Shown here one piece after another: positions 1 through 7,643 of a stretch of DNA of 64,000 nucleotides (its first letter is position 1; every line of letters begins with the position of its first letter). A program made the position numbers and the translations under genes. This stretch comes from Streptomyces sp. CB02959. GTDB taxonomy: Bacteria; Actinomycetota; Actinomycetes; Streptomycetales; Streptomycetaceae. Under the pieces are notes generated by a model. It had not been told where the DNA came from, searched no databases, and saw only the letters and a program-made list of their open reading frames with translations. The stretch lies in assembly GCF_002803155.1 (NCBI RefSeq), contig NZ_NNBP01000035.1, positions 34,792 through 98,791 on the forward strand, in the 5' to 3' direction.

Positions 1-582
1 TGGGTCGAGGTCGTCAAGACCGCCCACGAGCTGGGCATCCGCTCCTCGTCGACAATGATGTACGGCCATGTGGACCAGCCGCGCCACTGGCTCGGCCACC
101 TCCGGCTGCTGGCCGAGATCCAGCAGGCCGCGTTGTCCAAAGGCGTCGGCGGCTTCACCGAGTTCGTCACGCTGCCCTTCATCCACACCAACGCCCCCGT
201 CTACCTCGCCGGCATCGCCCGTCCCGGCCCCACCACCCGCGACAACCGCGCGGTGACGGCGATGGCCCGGGTCCTGCTCCACCCGCACATCACCAACATC
301 CAGACCAGCTGGGTGAAACTGGGTGCCGAGGGCGCGGCGGAAATGCTCCGCTCCGGCGCCAACGACCTGGGCGGCACCCTGATGGAGGAGACCATCTCCC
401 GGATGGCCGGTTCGAGTTACGGCTCCTACCGCTCCATCCAGGACCTGATCGGCATCGCCGACCTCGCCGGCCGCCCGGCTCGCCCCCGGACCACCACCTA
501 CGCCGACGTCCCCGCCGAGCGCCAGGCCGCCGCGCTGGCGTCGGACGGCCACCTGCCGGAGCTGCTGCCGGTGGTGGAGTAG
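1..582 (+). CDS. fbiC: FO synthase, C-terminal part (partial at window edge)
   Basis: Only the last 193 residues are present; the reading frame is open from base 1, so the gene starts outside the window. FO synthase is a two-module radical SAM enzyme that makes 7,8-didemethyl-8-hydroxy-5-deazariboflavin, the chromophore of coenzyme F420. The visible part matches the end of the second (CofH-like) module: a TMMYGHVD stretch near the start, a TLPFIHTNAPVYL segment, and the family hallmark NIQTSWVKLG followed by NDLGGTLMEE. The radical SAM cysteines lie upstream and cannot be checked. It ends in TAG and is followed by a long GC hairpin, so it is probably the last gene of its transcript. F420 synthesis is normal in Streptomyces. 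Confidence is high for the family; the symbol assumes the fused form. Confidence 0.9.
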   Translation, partial: WVEVVKTAHELGIRSSSTMMYGHVDQPRHWLGHLRLLAEIQQAALSKGVGGFTEFVTLPFIHTNAPVYLAGIARPGPTTRDNRAVTAMARVLLHPHITNIQTSWVKLGAEGAAEMLRSGANDLGGTLMEETISRMAGSSYGSYRSIQDLIGIADLAGRPARPRTTTYADVPAERQAAALASDGHLPELLPVVE

Positions 583-597
583 CGGCCCGCACCGCGG

Positions 598-642
598 CGC
601 CGGCCCGGCCGATCGGGGACGCCCCCCCCGGCCGGGCCGGCG
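598..642. terminator. GC-rich hairpin between convergent genes
   Basis: A perfect 14-bp inverted repeat (arms 598-611 and 629-642, loop of 17 nt) sits exactly between the FO synthase stop at 582 and the stop of the leftward small gene at 645. There is no U-tract, which is usual for Streptomyces intergenic terminators. It could serve both directions. Confidence 0.6.
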
Positions 643-644
643 GG

Positions 645-899
645 TCACTCCCCGCCGTGCTCCGCCTCGTGCTGGAGGATGCACTGCTGCCACTGCGACA
701 GCGCCTCCTCGCGGTCGCCGCCGGCGTCCTGGGCGGCGACGATCAGCGCGTCGGCGGCCATGGCGGCCAGCCGCACCGCGACATGGCACACATCGCGCTG
801 GGGGAGCGGCCGGAGGAGTTCCACCGCACCGTCGCTGTCACCGGACAGAGCCGAGGCGACGACGGCCATGGTGGTGCGGTCCCACTCGTACTCGGACAT
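645..899 (-). CDS. small conserved-type hypothetical protein
   Basis: I do not recognise a named family. The 84-residue product starts MSEYEWDRTT and is a compact acidic helical protein without signal peptide or membrane segment. It has an Ala/Val-rich central helix and an unusual cluster of Trp, Gln, Cys and His near the C-terminus (SQWQQCILQHEAEH). The ATG at 899 is chosen because homolog-like sequence begins there; a GTG at 935 would add 12 residues. Neither start has a convincing Shine-Dalgarno. Third-position GC is high and the stop abuts the hairpin shared with the FO synthase gene, supporting a real gene. Function unknown. Confidence 0.6.
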   Translation of the reverse strand: MSEYEWDRTTMAVVASALSGDSDGAVELLRPLPQRDVCHVAVRLAAMAADALIVAAQDAGGDREEALSQWQQCILQHEAEHGGE

Positions 900-1002
900 G
901 GGGAAAGCATGCCCAGCGGGCGGCACGGCCATCACCGAACGGCCGGGCGGTGCGGAAATCCGCCGTCCGGCCGCCGCCGAAACACCGGGGGCCGACGGGC
1001 CC

Positions 1003-2007
1003 TCAGCCCAGCTTCCGGACCGGTTCCCCCGCCAGATAGGCCGCGATGTCCTCCACGGCCTCGCGGAAGTACCCCTCGTAGTTGCGCCGGGTGACGTAGC
1101 CGAGGTGGGGGAGGGCGAGCACGTTCGGGAGGGTGCGCAGGGCGGCGTCCGCGGGCAGCGGCTCCTGCTCGTAGACGTCCAGGCCGGCGCCGGCGATCCA
1201 CTTCTCGCGCAGGGCCCGGAGCAGCGCGGACTGGTCGACGATGGCGGCCCGCGCGGTGTTCACCAGATAGGCGGTGGGCCGCATCCGGCGGAGTTCCGGG
1301 GCGCCGAGCAGGCCGCGGGTGCGGTCGCCGAGGACCAGGTGGACGGAGACGAAGTCGCTGCTCTCCAGCAGCTCTTCCTTGCCGGCGGCGGCGCGCACGC
1401 CCACCTCCGCGGCGCGTTCCGCGGTCAGGTGCGGGCTCCAGGCCACCACGTCCATCCCGAAGGCCAGGCCGACCCGGGCCACCTTGCTGCCGATCCGGCC
1501 CAGGCCGAGCAGCCCCAGCGTCCGGCCGTGCAGATCGGCGCCGACGGTGCTCTGCCAGGGGCCGCCGGCCCGCATCGCGGTGCTCTCGGTGACGACGTTG
1601 CGGGCCAGGCCCAGGATGAGGGCCCAGGTCAGCTCGACGGGCGGCTCGCCGTTGCTGGCGGTGCCGCAGACCGTGACGCCGTGCCGGGCGGCCGCCGCCA
1701 GGTCGATCGACGCGTTCCGCATACCGGACGTGACCAGCAGCCGCAGCCGCGGCAGCCGGGCCAGCAGCGAGGCCGGGAACGGCGTCCGCTCGCGCATCGC
1801 GACCACGATCTCGCAGTCGCCGACCGCCTCGACCACCTCGTCCTCGGAGCGCAGCGGCGTGCGCAGCGCACGGACGTCCACGGCGCCGGCCAGCGGGGAC
1901 CAGTCGGCCAGGGAGAGGGCCACGCCCTGGTAGTCGTCGAGCACGGCGCAGCGCGCGGCGGCGGCGCCGGCGGTGCCCGGCACGGGCGCGGCGGCGGGCG
2001 AAGTCAT
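1003..2007 (-). CDS. D-isomer-specific 2-hydroxyacid dehydrogenase family protein
   Basis: A 334-residue cytosolic NAD(P)-dependent dehydrogenase of the D-2-hydroxyacid/phosphoglycerate dehydrogenase superfamily. The flanking substrate domain covers about residues 20-125 and 310-334. The Rossmann domain lies between, with LGLLGLGRIGSKVA at about 164-177. The catalytic triad is visible as Arg253 in NTARAAIVD, Glu282 in the DVYEQEP motif and His301 in PHLGYVT. The sequence begins after a 15-20 residue Ala/Pro leader typical of GC-rich genomes. The substrate cannot be read from sequence. No partner enzyme is adjacent; the divergent neighbour is an ADP-ribosylglycohydrolase. The upstream region carries a direct 11-bp repeat (2060-2081) that may be an operator. 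Confidence 0.85.
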   Translation of the reverse strand: MTSPAAAPVPGTAGAAAARCAVLDDYQGVALSLADWSPLAGAVDVRALRTPLRSEDEVVEAVGDCEIVVAMRERTPFPASLLARLPRLRLLVTSGMRNASIDLAAAARHGVTVCGTASNGEPPVELTWALILGLARNVVTESTAMRAGGPWQSTVGADLHGRTLGLLGLGRIGSKVARVGLAFGMDVVAWSPHLTAERAAEVGVRAAAGKEELLESSDFVSVHLVLGDRTRGLLGAPELRRMRPTAYLVNTARAAIVDQSALLRALREKWIAGAGLDVYEQEPLPADAALRTLPNVLALPHLGYVTRRNYEGYFREAVEDIAAYLAGEPVRKLG

Positions 2008-2169
2008 GGGGCCTCCCGGAGCGGGGACGGGAAGGGGGCCGTCCCACCCGTCACCTCACGATACGAACCTGATACAAACCCGGCCCGGTTTCGATCATTC
2101 CCGGTCGCTACAGTGCTGCGCCAGGGGCGTCCGCAAGGCCCCGGACCGTCCGAGCGTCGGGAGGGCGCA

Positions 2170-2277
2170 GTGACCGAGCACAGCACGGGGGTCACCCCGG
2201 CCGAAGGCGGGCCGAGAGCCCTCGACCGGTGCGCGCCGGGCGGCGGCGGGCCCGAGCCGAGCGGGGTTCCGGCATGA
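2170..2277 (+). CDS. possible 35-codon upstream ORF coupled to the next gene
   Basis: A short reading frame starts with GTG at 2170, five bases after a GGGAGGG Shine-Dalgarno, and its TGA (2275-2277) overlaps the ATG of the ADP-ribosylglycohydrolase in an ATGA junction. The product begins VTEHSTGVTPAEGG and is rich in Gly, Pro and Ala with no known domain. The strong ribosome site and the exact 4-base overlap suggest that it is translated and couples ribosome loading to the downstream gene, which itself has only a weak Shine-Dalgarno. It could equally be a leader with no functional peptide. Confidence 0.35.
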   Translation: MTEHSTGVTPAEGGPRALDRCAPGGGGPEPSGVPA

Positions 2278-3395
2278 ACGCGGCGGCAGGCGGCACCGCC
2301 ATCTGGGGCCGCGCCGAACAGCAGGACTTCCGCAGCCGGGTGCGCGGCTGCCTGCTGGGCGGCGCCATCGGCGACGCGCTCGGCGCCGCCGTCGAGTCCG
2401 ACTCGCTGGACGCGATCCGGGAGGCGCACGGCCAGGACGGCGTGACCGACCTGGTCCCCGCCTTCGGGCGGCGCGGTGCGGTCACCGACGACACCCAGAT
2501 GACGCTCTTCACCGTGGACGGCCTGATCCGCGCCCAGGTCCGCCGCGACACCGGCGCCTGGCACCCGCCCACCGACGTCCACCGCGCCTACCTCCGCTGG
2601 GCCGCCACCCAGCGCGACTGGGGCCCCGACGAGCGCAAGGAGGACGACGGCTGGCTGGCCCGCGAGGAGTGGCTCTACGCCCGCCGCACCCCCGACCGGG
2701 ACTGCCTCAGCGGCCTCGGCGACGAGGTGATGGGCACCCTCGACAAGCCGAAGAACCCGGACTCCAAGGGCTGCGGCGCGGTGATGCGGTCCGCGCCGTT
2801 CGGCCTGCTCGTCGGCTGGGAGCCGCAGCTGGTCTTCCAACTCGCCGTCGAGTGCGCGGCGCAGACCCACGGCCACCCCACCGGCTACCTCGCGGCCGGC
2901 GCGTTCGCCGTGATCAGCCACTCGCTGGCGCGCGGCGAGGTCCTCGACGGCGCCGTCCAGAAGGCGCTGGCCCACCTCGCCACCCGCCCCGGCCACGAGG
3001 AGACCACCGACGCCCTCAAGCGCGCGCTGGGCGCGGTACGGCAGGGCATGCCGACGCCCGCCCGGGTCGAGTCGCTGGGCGGCGGCCGGACCGCCGAGGA
3101 GGCCCTGTCGATCGGCGTGTACTGCGCCCTGGTCGCCGAGGACATCCGGCACGGTCTGCTGCTCGCGGTCAACCACGGCGGCGACAGCGACTCCACCGGC
3201 GCCCTCTGCGGCAACCTCCTGGGCGCCCTGCACGGCGAGACCGCCCTCCCCCCGGACTGGGTGGTCGAACTGGAGGGCCGTTCCACCATCCTCGAACTCG
3301 CCGACGACTTCGCCATGGAGATGACCCAGGGCCCCGCACTGCACGGCCCCGCGGGCTCCGCCGCGGGCTGGCTGGCCCGCTACCCGCGCGCCTGA
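2274..3395 (+). CDS. ADP-ribosylglycohydrolase family protein
   Basis: A 373-residue cytosolic enzyme of the ADP-ribosyl-glycohydrolase (DraG/ARH) fold, which removes ADP-ribose from proteins or small molecules using a di-Mg centre. Visible signatures are the N-terminal RGCLLGGAIGDALGAAVE helix (about 24-41), the metal-binding TDDTQMTLF segment (about 69-77), and the C-terminal NHGGDSDSTGALCGNLLGA motif whose Asp residues complete the metal site. Start ATG 2274 is preferred; an in-frame ATG at 2229 would add an Arg-rich tail. The gene is immediately preceded by a 35-codon ORF overlapping by ATGA. It converges with the symporter gene. The actual ADP-ribosylated substrate is unknown. Confidence 0.9.
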   Translation: MNAAAGGTAIWGRAEQQDFRSRVRGCLLGGAIGDALGAAVESDSLDAIREAHGQDGVTDLVPAFGRRGAVTDDTQMTLFTVDGLIRAQVRRDTGAWHPPTDVHRAYLRWAATQRDWGPDERKEDDGWLAREEWLYARRTPDRDCLSGLGDEVMGTLDKPKNPDSKGCGAVMRSAPFGLLVGWEPQLVFQLAVECAAQTHGHPTGYLAAGAFAVISHSLARGEVLDGAVQKALAHLATRPGHEETTDALKRALGAVRQGMPTPARVESLGGGRTAEEALSIGVYCALVAEDIRHGLLLAVNHGGDSDSTGALCGNLLGALHGETALPPDWVVELEGRSTILELADDFAMEMTQGPALHGPAGSAAGWLARYPRA

Positions 3396-3411
3396 CTCCC
3401 CCGGGCGCGCG
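3385..3411. terminator. weak GC hairpin between convergent genes
   Basis: Arms CGCGCGCC (3385-3392) and GGCGCGCG (3404-3411) flank an 11-nt loop and overlap the end of the ADP-ribosylglycohydrolase gene, 26 bp before the stop of the leftward symporter gene. No U-tract. Weak evidence by itself. Confidence 0.3.
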
Positions 3412-3436
3412 GGCGCCCACCACCCGCGACCCGCCG

Positions 3437-4960
3437 TCACGACCCGCTCGGCACCGCCGCCGGCCGGGTCGTCCCGTCCTCCTCGCCGTCGCCGTCGATC
3501 CTGGCCAGCAGGGCGTCGCGGGCGTCGCTCGGCTCCGGCCGCACCAGGCCGAGGAGGGCGAACAGCACCAGCGACGTCGCCACCGGCGCCACGATCTGCA
3601 CCTGCAACTGCACCCCGGCCAGGCCGTAGTTCGTCAGCCAGAACGCGCCCAGCCCGGCCGCCCAGGACACCAGCGCCGCGGTCGGCCCGGACCGGCGGAA
3701 GGCCGGCACCAGCCCCAGCAGGAACGGGATGGACACCGGCCCGACCAGTCCGGCCACCCACTTGATGACGACGGTGATGATGTCCTTGAACGCCGGCGAG
3801 TCGACCTGCGTCGCGACCGCCATCGACAGCGCCAGGAAGCAGACCGTCGACAGCCGCGCCGCCACCAGCCCGGCCCGGCGCGACCACGCCCGGGCCCGCG
3901 CCGACACCGCCGGTGCGATGTCCCGGGTGAAGACCGCGGCGATGGCGTTGGCGTCCGAGGAGCACATGGCCATGGTGTGCGAGAAGAAGCCGACCACGAC
4001 CAGCCCCAGCAGGCCGTGCGGCAGCAGCCGTTCGGTGAGCAGCGCGTACGCGTCCGACGCGTCCGGTCTGCCGGGCGTCACCAGGAGCGGCGCCGCCCAC
4101 ATCGGGAAGAAGAGGACGGCGGGCCAGATCAGCCACAGGGCCGCGGACAGCAGCGCCGAGCGCCGCGCCTCCCGGGCGTTGCGGGTGGCCATGTAGCGCT
4201 GGGCCTGGTTCCACATCCCGCCGCTGTACTCGAAGGTCTTGATGAAGAGGTACGCGAGCAGGAAGGCCAGGGTGTACGGGCCGGCGGTCGGCCGGGAGTG
4301 CCCGTCCGGCAGCCGGTCCCAGAGAGTCCACAACCCGCTGGCGCCGCCCAGTTCGCCCAGCACGGCCACCAGCATCGCGACCCCGGCCAGCAGTTGGATG
4401 ACGAACTGCCCCAACTCCGTCAGGGCGTCCGCCCACAGCCCGCCGACCGTGCAGTAGATGCCGGTGACCACCCCGGTGACGAGGATGCCGTGGTCGAGGG
4501 AGATCCCGGTGAAGACCGACAACAGGGTGGCGATCGCCGCCCACTTGGCGCCCACGTCCACGATCTTCAACAGAACGCCCGACCAGGCGAGGGCCTGCTG
4601 CGTGCGCAGGTCGTAGCGGCTCTTGAGGTACTCCAGCGGCGAGGCGACCCCGAGTCGGGACCGCAGCCGGTTCAGCCGCCCGGCGAACAGCCGGGCGCCG
4701 ATGGCGATGCCGACCGCGATCGGGAAGGACCAGGTGACGTAGGAGGTGACGCCGTACTGGTAGGCGATGCCCGCGTATCCGGTGAACATCACCGCGCTGT
4801 AGCCGGACATGTGGTGCGAGATGCCGGACAGCCACCACGGCATCCGCCCCCCGGCGGTGAAGAAGTCGGCGACGTCCGTCACGCGCCGGTGCGACCACAC
4901 CCCGATCGCGACCATCACGCCGAAGTAGCCGATGAGTACGGCCCAGTCGAGACTGTTCAT
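3437..4960 (-). CDS. sodium:solute symporter (SSS family)
   Basis: A 507-residue inner-membrane transporter of the SSS/SGLT family, which couples Na+ entry to uptake of a small solute. It begins MNSLDWAVLIGYFGVMVAIG, the usual first transmembrane helix, followed by the family hallmark DFFTAGGRMPWWLSGISHHMSGYSA and then about 12 further hydrophobic helices. The conserved SSDANAIAAVFTRDI helix is at about residues 333-347. The C-terminus is a short acidic cytosolic tail (DGDGEEDGTT). The Shine-Dalgarno TGGAGGGGGC ends directly before the ATG. An inverted repeat TTCCA-N4-TGGAA lies about 30-43 bp upstream and may be an operator. Residue-level substrate prediction is not possible; sugars, organic acids or amino acids are all found in this family. 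Confidence 0.9.
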   Translation of the reverse strand: MNSLDWAVLIGYFGVMVAIGVWSHRRVTDVADFFTAGGRMPWWLSGISHHMSGYSAVMFTGYAGIAYQYGVTSYVTWSFPIAVGIAIGARLFAGRLNRLRSRLGVASPLEYLKSRYDLRTQQALAWSGVLLKIVDVGAKWAAIATLLSVFTGISLDHGILVTGVVTGIYCTVGGLWADALTELGQFVIQLLAGVAMLVAVLGELGGASGLWTLWDRLPDGHSRPTAGPYTLAFLLAYLFIKTFEYSGGMWNQAQRYMATRNAREARRSALLSAALWLIWPAVLFFPMWAAPLLVTPGRPDASDAYALLTERLLPHGLLGLVVVGFFSHTMAMCSSDANAIAAVFTRDIAPAVSARARAWSRRAGLVAARLSTVCFLALSMAVATQVDSPAFKDIITVVIKWVAGLVGPVSIPFLLGLVPAFRRSGPTAALVSWAAGLGAFWLTNYGLAGVQLQVQIVAPVATSLVLFALLGLVRPEPSDARDALLARIDGDGEEDGTTRPAAVPSGS

Positions 4961-4989
4961 GCCCCCTCCAGGGGTCCGCCTTGTGAACG

Positions 4990-5003
4990 TTCCAGATGTG
5001 GAA
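4990..5003. promoter_or_regulatory. inverted repeat upstream of the symporter gene
   Basis: TTCCA-GATG-TGGAA is a perfect 5-bp inverted repeat 30 bp upstream of the symporter ATG, in the 303-bp gap 4961-5263 that otherwise holds only the terminator of the SDR gene. Position suits a repressor or activator site. No regulator gene is adjacent. Confidence 0.35.
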
Positions 5004-5209
5004 GCATTTCGCCGTGACGCGGTCCTGCGGTGCCGAGTACCCGCTCAGGAGCGGGGAACTCCGGGGATTGAACCGTTCTGCGCGACTGCCGGTCAAGGGT
5101 CTTGACGGTCATGGATATGAACACAGGTCACCGAAGCGAACGAGAGCGAGCGGAACGCCGAGCCCCCCGCCCCCGTCCGGGCGCGGGGGAACACCCTCGG
5201 GCGGGCACG

Positions 5210-5246
5210 AAAAAGCGGCCGTACGGGCGGGGGCCCGTACGGCCGC
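5210..5246 (-). terminator. strong intrinsic terminator of the SDR gene
   Basis: Read leftward, a perfect 14-bp stem (5233-5246 with 5215-5228) with a 4-nt loop is followed at once by five T residues (5214-5210). It lies 18 bp after the SDR stop. This is one of the few textbook Rho-independent terminators in the window and separates the SDR gene from the symporter gene that follows in the same direction. Confidence 0.9.
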
Positions 5247-5263
5247 GCGACGGCGGCCGGCCG

Positions 5264-6049
5264 CTACCGCATCAGCTCGCCCGCGTTCACCAGCAGCGAC
5301 TGCCCGGTGATGGCCCGCGCCCGGTCCGAGGCGAGGAAGACCGCGGCCTCCGCCACGTCCGCGTCCGTGGCCAGCTCGGGCAGCGCCATCCGCCCGGTGA
5401 GCCGCCCCAGCACCTCGGACTCCGGCGCCCCTTCGGCCCGCGCGGTGTGCCGCACGTACTCGGCCACCGGCGGTCCCCACATCCAGCCCGGCTGCACGGT
5501 GTTGACCCGGATCCGGTCCGGCCCCACCTCCCGCGCCAGCGAGTACATCGCCGACACCAGCCCGCCCTTGGACGCCGCGTACGCCGCCTGCTGCACCTGC
5601 GAGGGCGCGGCCACCGACGACTGGGTGCCGATGATCACCACCGAGCCGCCGCCGCCCGCCGCCATCGCCGGCAGGCAGGCGCGGGTCATCCGCAGCGTGC
5701 CGAAGAGGTTGACGTCCACCACCTGCCGCCAGGTGTCGAAGTCGGCGTCCCGCAGGCCGCCGAAGTGGCTGTCCAGCGCCGCGACATGGACCACCGCGTC
5801 GATCCCGCCGAACCGCGCCACGGCCAGTCCGGCCAGCGCCGTGCACTGCGCCTCGTCGCCGATGTCGGTCGCCCGCCAGGCCGTCCGCTCGCCCGACGCG
5901 TCGATCCGGGCCGCCGTCGCCGCGAGGTTCCGCTCGGTGCGCGCGCCCAGCACGACCCGGGCGCCGTCCCGCAGGCACGCCGCCGCGACCTGGTGGCCGA
6001 GCCCGGCGCCGACGCCGGAGACGATGACGGTCTTGTCGCGCAGCAGCAT
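5264..6049 (-). CDS. short-chain dehydrogenase/reductase (SDR)
   Basis: A 261-residue classical SDR. The cofactor site is SGVGAGLGHQVA (about 11-22, a GxxxGxG pattern). NVNLFGT-like VDVNLFGTLR is at 111-120, and the catalytic Ser144 or Ser145, Tyr157 and Lys161 (AAYAASKGG) are in place. The NTVQPGW motif and a C-terminal ITGQSLLVNAGE complete the fold. Start ATG 6049 is chosen because GGAGGG stands six bases upstream. The gene is preceded by a palindrome CTGAC-GGTGA-GTCAG of the type bound by TetR-family repressors, the same architecture as before the EthD-like gene at 7644. It is followed by a strong terminator, so it is monocistronic. Substrate unknown; hydroxyacyl or steroid-like alcohols are common for this group. 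Confidence 0.88.
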   Translation of the reverse strand: MLLRDKTVIVSGVGAGLGHQVAAACLRDGARVVLGARTERNLAATAARIDASGERTAWRATDIGDEAQCTALAGLAVARFGGIDAVVHVAALDSHFGGLRDADFDTWRQVVDVNLFGTLRMTRACLPAMAAGGGGSVVIIGTQSSVAAPSQVQQAAYAASKGGLVSAMYSLAREVGPDRIRVNTVQPGWMWGPPVAEYVRHTARAEGAPESEVLGRLTGRMALPELATDADVAEAAVFLASDRARAITGQSLLVNAGELMR

Positions 6050-6083
6050 GCGGAACCCTCCTGCCGTCCGGCCCACAGCAGAG

Positions 6084-6100
6084 AACTGACGGTGAGTCAG
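6084..6100. promoter_or_regulatory. palindromic operator ACTGAC-N5-GTCAGT
   Basis: A perfect 6-bp inverted repeat with a 5-bp centre, 35 bp upstream of the SDR start. The arm CTGAC and the N5 spacing are identical to the palindrome at 7614-7628, so one regulator may control both genes. Confidence 0.55.
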
Positions 6101-6249
6101 TAGTGTGGCGGACGGTCAGGGTAGGCGGGCCGCGCGGCGAAGGGAAGGCCGGCGGGGCGCCGGGCACGGCCACCCCCGCGGAACGGCTGATTCCGCGCCC
6201 CGCGACGGGCCCGTGGACCCCCGCCGCCCGGTCCCGCCGCCCGGTTCCG

Positions 6250-7473
6250 TCACGCGGTCGGCCGCGCCGCCGCCAGTCCCGCGCGCAGCCGCCGCAGCCC
6301 CGCCCCGATCTCCTCCGCCGGGTGGGTCACGAACGACAGCCGCATCGCCGCCGGATCCGGCCGCCCGGCGAAGAACGGCGCACCCGGGACGTACGCCACG
6401 TCGTGCCGCACCACCTCCGGCAGCAGCGCGGTCGCGTCGTACCCCGCGGGCAGCGTCGCCCACACGAACATCCCGCCCGCCGGGCGGTTCCACCGCGAGC
6501 CCTCGGGGAGCGCTTCGCTCAGCCCGTCCACCAGGGCGTCCCGCCGCTCCCGGTAGGCGCCCCTGACCCGCGCCAGGTGCGCGTCCAGGTCCGAGTCCGC
6601 CAGGTACCGCGCCGCGGCGGCCTGGTCGATGGTGGAGGTGTGCAGGTCGGCGGCCTGTTTGGCGATGACGCAGGCCCGCCGCAGCGCGGCCGGCGCCCGC
6701 AGCGTGCCCAGCCGCAGCCCGGGCGCCATCACCTTGGAGAACGAGCCGAGCAGCACCGTACGGTCCTCCGCCCCCGGGAAGGACGCCACCCAGCGCTGCG
6801 GCTCCCCCTCGAAGCGCAGCTCCCCGTACGGGTCGTCCTCGGCGATCCACAGTCCGCGCCGGGCGGCGACCTCGGCGACCGCGGCCCGCCGCTCCGCGTC
6901 CAGCGTCCGCCCGGTGGGGTTCTGGAACGTCGGGATGACGTAGAGGAGTTTGGGGTTCTCGCGGGCGGCGATCTCGTCCAGCGCCGCCGGGTCCAGCCCC
7001 CCGTCGTCGGTCGGCACCGCCACCACCCGGGCGCCCGCGAGCGAGAAGATCTGCAGCGCCGCCAGATAGCAGGGATCCTCGACCAGCACCACGTCGCCCG
7101 GCTCCAACAGGGCGGCGGCCAGCAGCGTCAGCCCCTGCTGGGAGCCGGTGGTGACCAGCAGGTCGTCGGCGTCGGTGGGCAGCCCGCGGGCCGTGGTGCG
7201 CGCCGCGACGGCCGCCCGCAGCTCCGGATCGCCCTCACTGGTCGAGTACTGCAGGACCTGCTGCGGAGCCCGCGCCAGCACCTCCCGGAAGGCGGCGGAT
7301 ATCCCCTCGACGTCGAAGAGTTCGGGCGCCGGCAGCCCACCGGCGAACGAGATCACCTCGGGCCGGGCGGTCAGCGCCAGGATGTCGCGTACGGGCGAGC
7401 TGCCGGTCCGGGCCGCCCGCGCGGCGAGCTCGGGGACGGGGGCGGCGGCAGGGGTCAGGGCCTGGTCCGGCAT
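6250..7473 (-). CDS. PLP-dependent aminotransferase, class I/II (2-aminoadipate transaminase-like)
   Basis: A 407-residue fold-type I aminotransferase without the N-terminal GntR domain of MocR proteins. It resembles the LysN/2-aminoadipate and aromatic transaminase group: FAGGLPAPELF near residue 43, the phosphate-binding TTGSQQGL at 108-115, IPTFQNPTG at 180-188, AEDDPYGELRF at 211-221, and the Schiff-base lysine Lys247 in LLGSFSKVMAPGLRLG. The C-terminal RLSFVTHP carries the carboxylate-binding Arg. The physiological amino acid is not deducible. It is transcribed leftward toward the SDR gene with a 200-bp gap, and divergently from the EthD-like gene with a gap of 170 bp. Confidence 0.88.
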   Translation of the reverse strand: MPDQALTPAAAPVPELAARAARTGSSPVRDILALTARPEVISFAGGLPAPELFDVEGISAAFREVLARAPQQVLQYSTSEGDPELRAAVAARTTARGLPTDADDLLVTTGSQQGLTLLAAALLEPGDVVLVEDPCYLAALQIFSLAGARVVAVPTDDGGLDPAALDEIAARENPKLLYVIPTFQNPTGRTLDAERRAAVAEVAARRGLWIAEDDPYGELRFEGEPQRWVASFPGAEDRTVLLGSFSKVMAPGLRLGTLRAPAALRRACVIAKQAADLHTSTIDQAAAARYLADSDLDAHLARVRGAYRERRDALVDGLSEALPEGSRWNRPAGGMFVWATLPAGYDATALLPEVVRHDVAYVPGAPFFAGRPDPAAMRLSFVTHPAEEIGAGLRRLRAGLAAARPTA

Positions 7474-7613
7474 GGCAGCTCCAATCGCTCGTGATCTGCG
7501 TTAACCACCGTTAGCTGCAGATGCCGGGCAGCTTAGACATGTTTCGGCCGACCGGACAGGGTTGCCCGCATACTGAACCGCCACCCGGGATCCCCGCCCG
7601 CACCCCTCCCCTT

Positions 7614-7628
7614 CTGACGCTACGTCAG
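7614..7628. promoter_or_regulatory. palindromic operator CTGAC-GCTAC-GTCAG
   Basis: A 15-bp inverted repeat (6 bp CTGACG/CGTCAG, 3-bp centre) ending 15 bp before the ATG of the EthD-like gene. It shares the CTGAC-N5-GTCAG layout with the site at 6084-6100. The location over the likely transcription start suggests repression. Confidence 0.55.
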
Positions 7629-7643
7629 CTACACCTGTCCGCC

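Noticed and set aside
2004..5096. A 1030-codon leftward open frame
   Set aside because: It is the alternate frame of the SSS symporter and ADP-ribosylglycohydrolase genes; its product is Arg/Gly/Ala low-complexity sequence with no domains.
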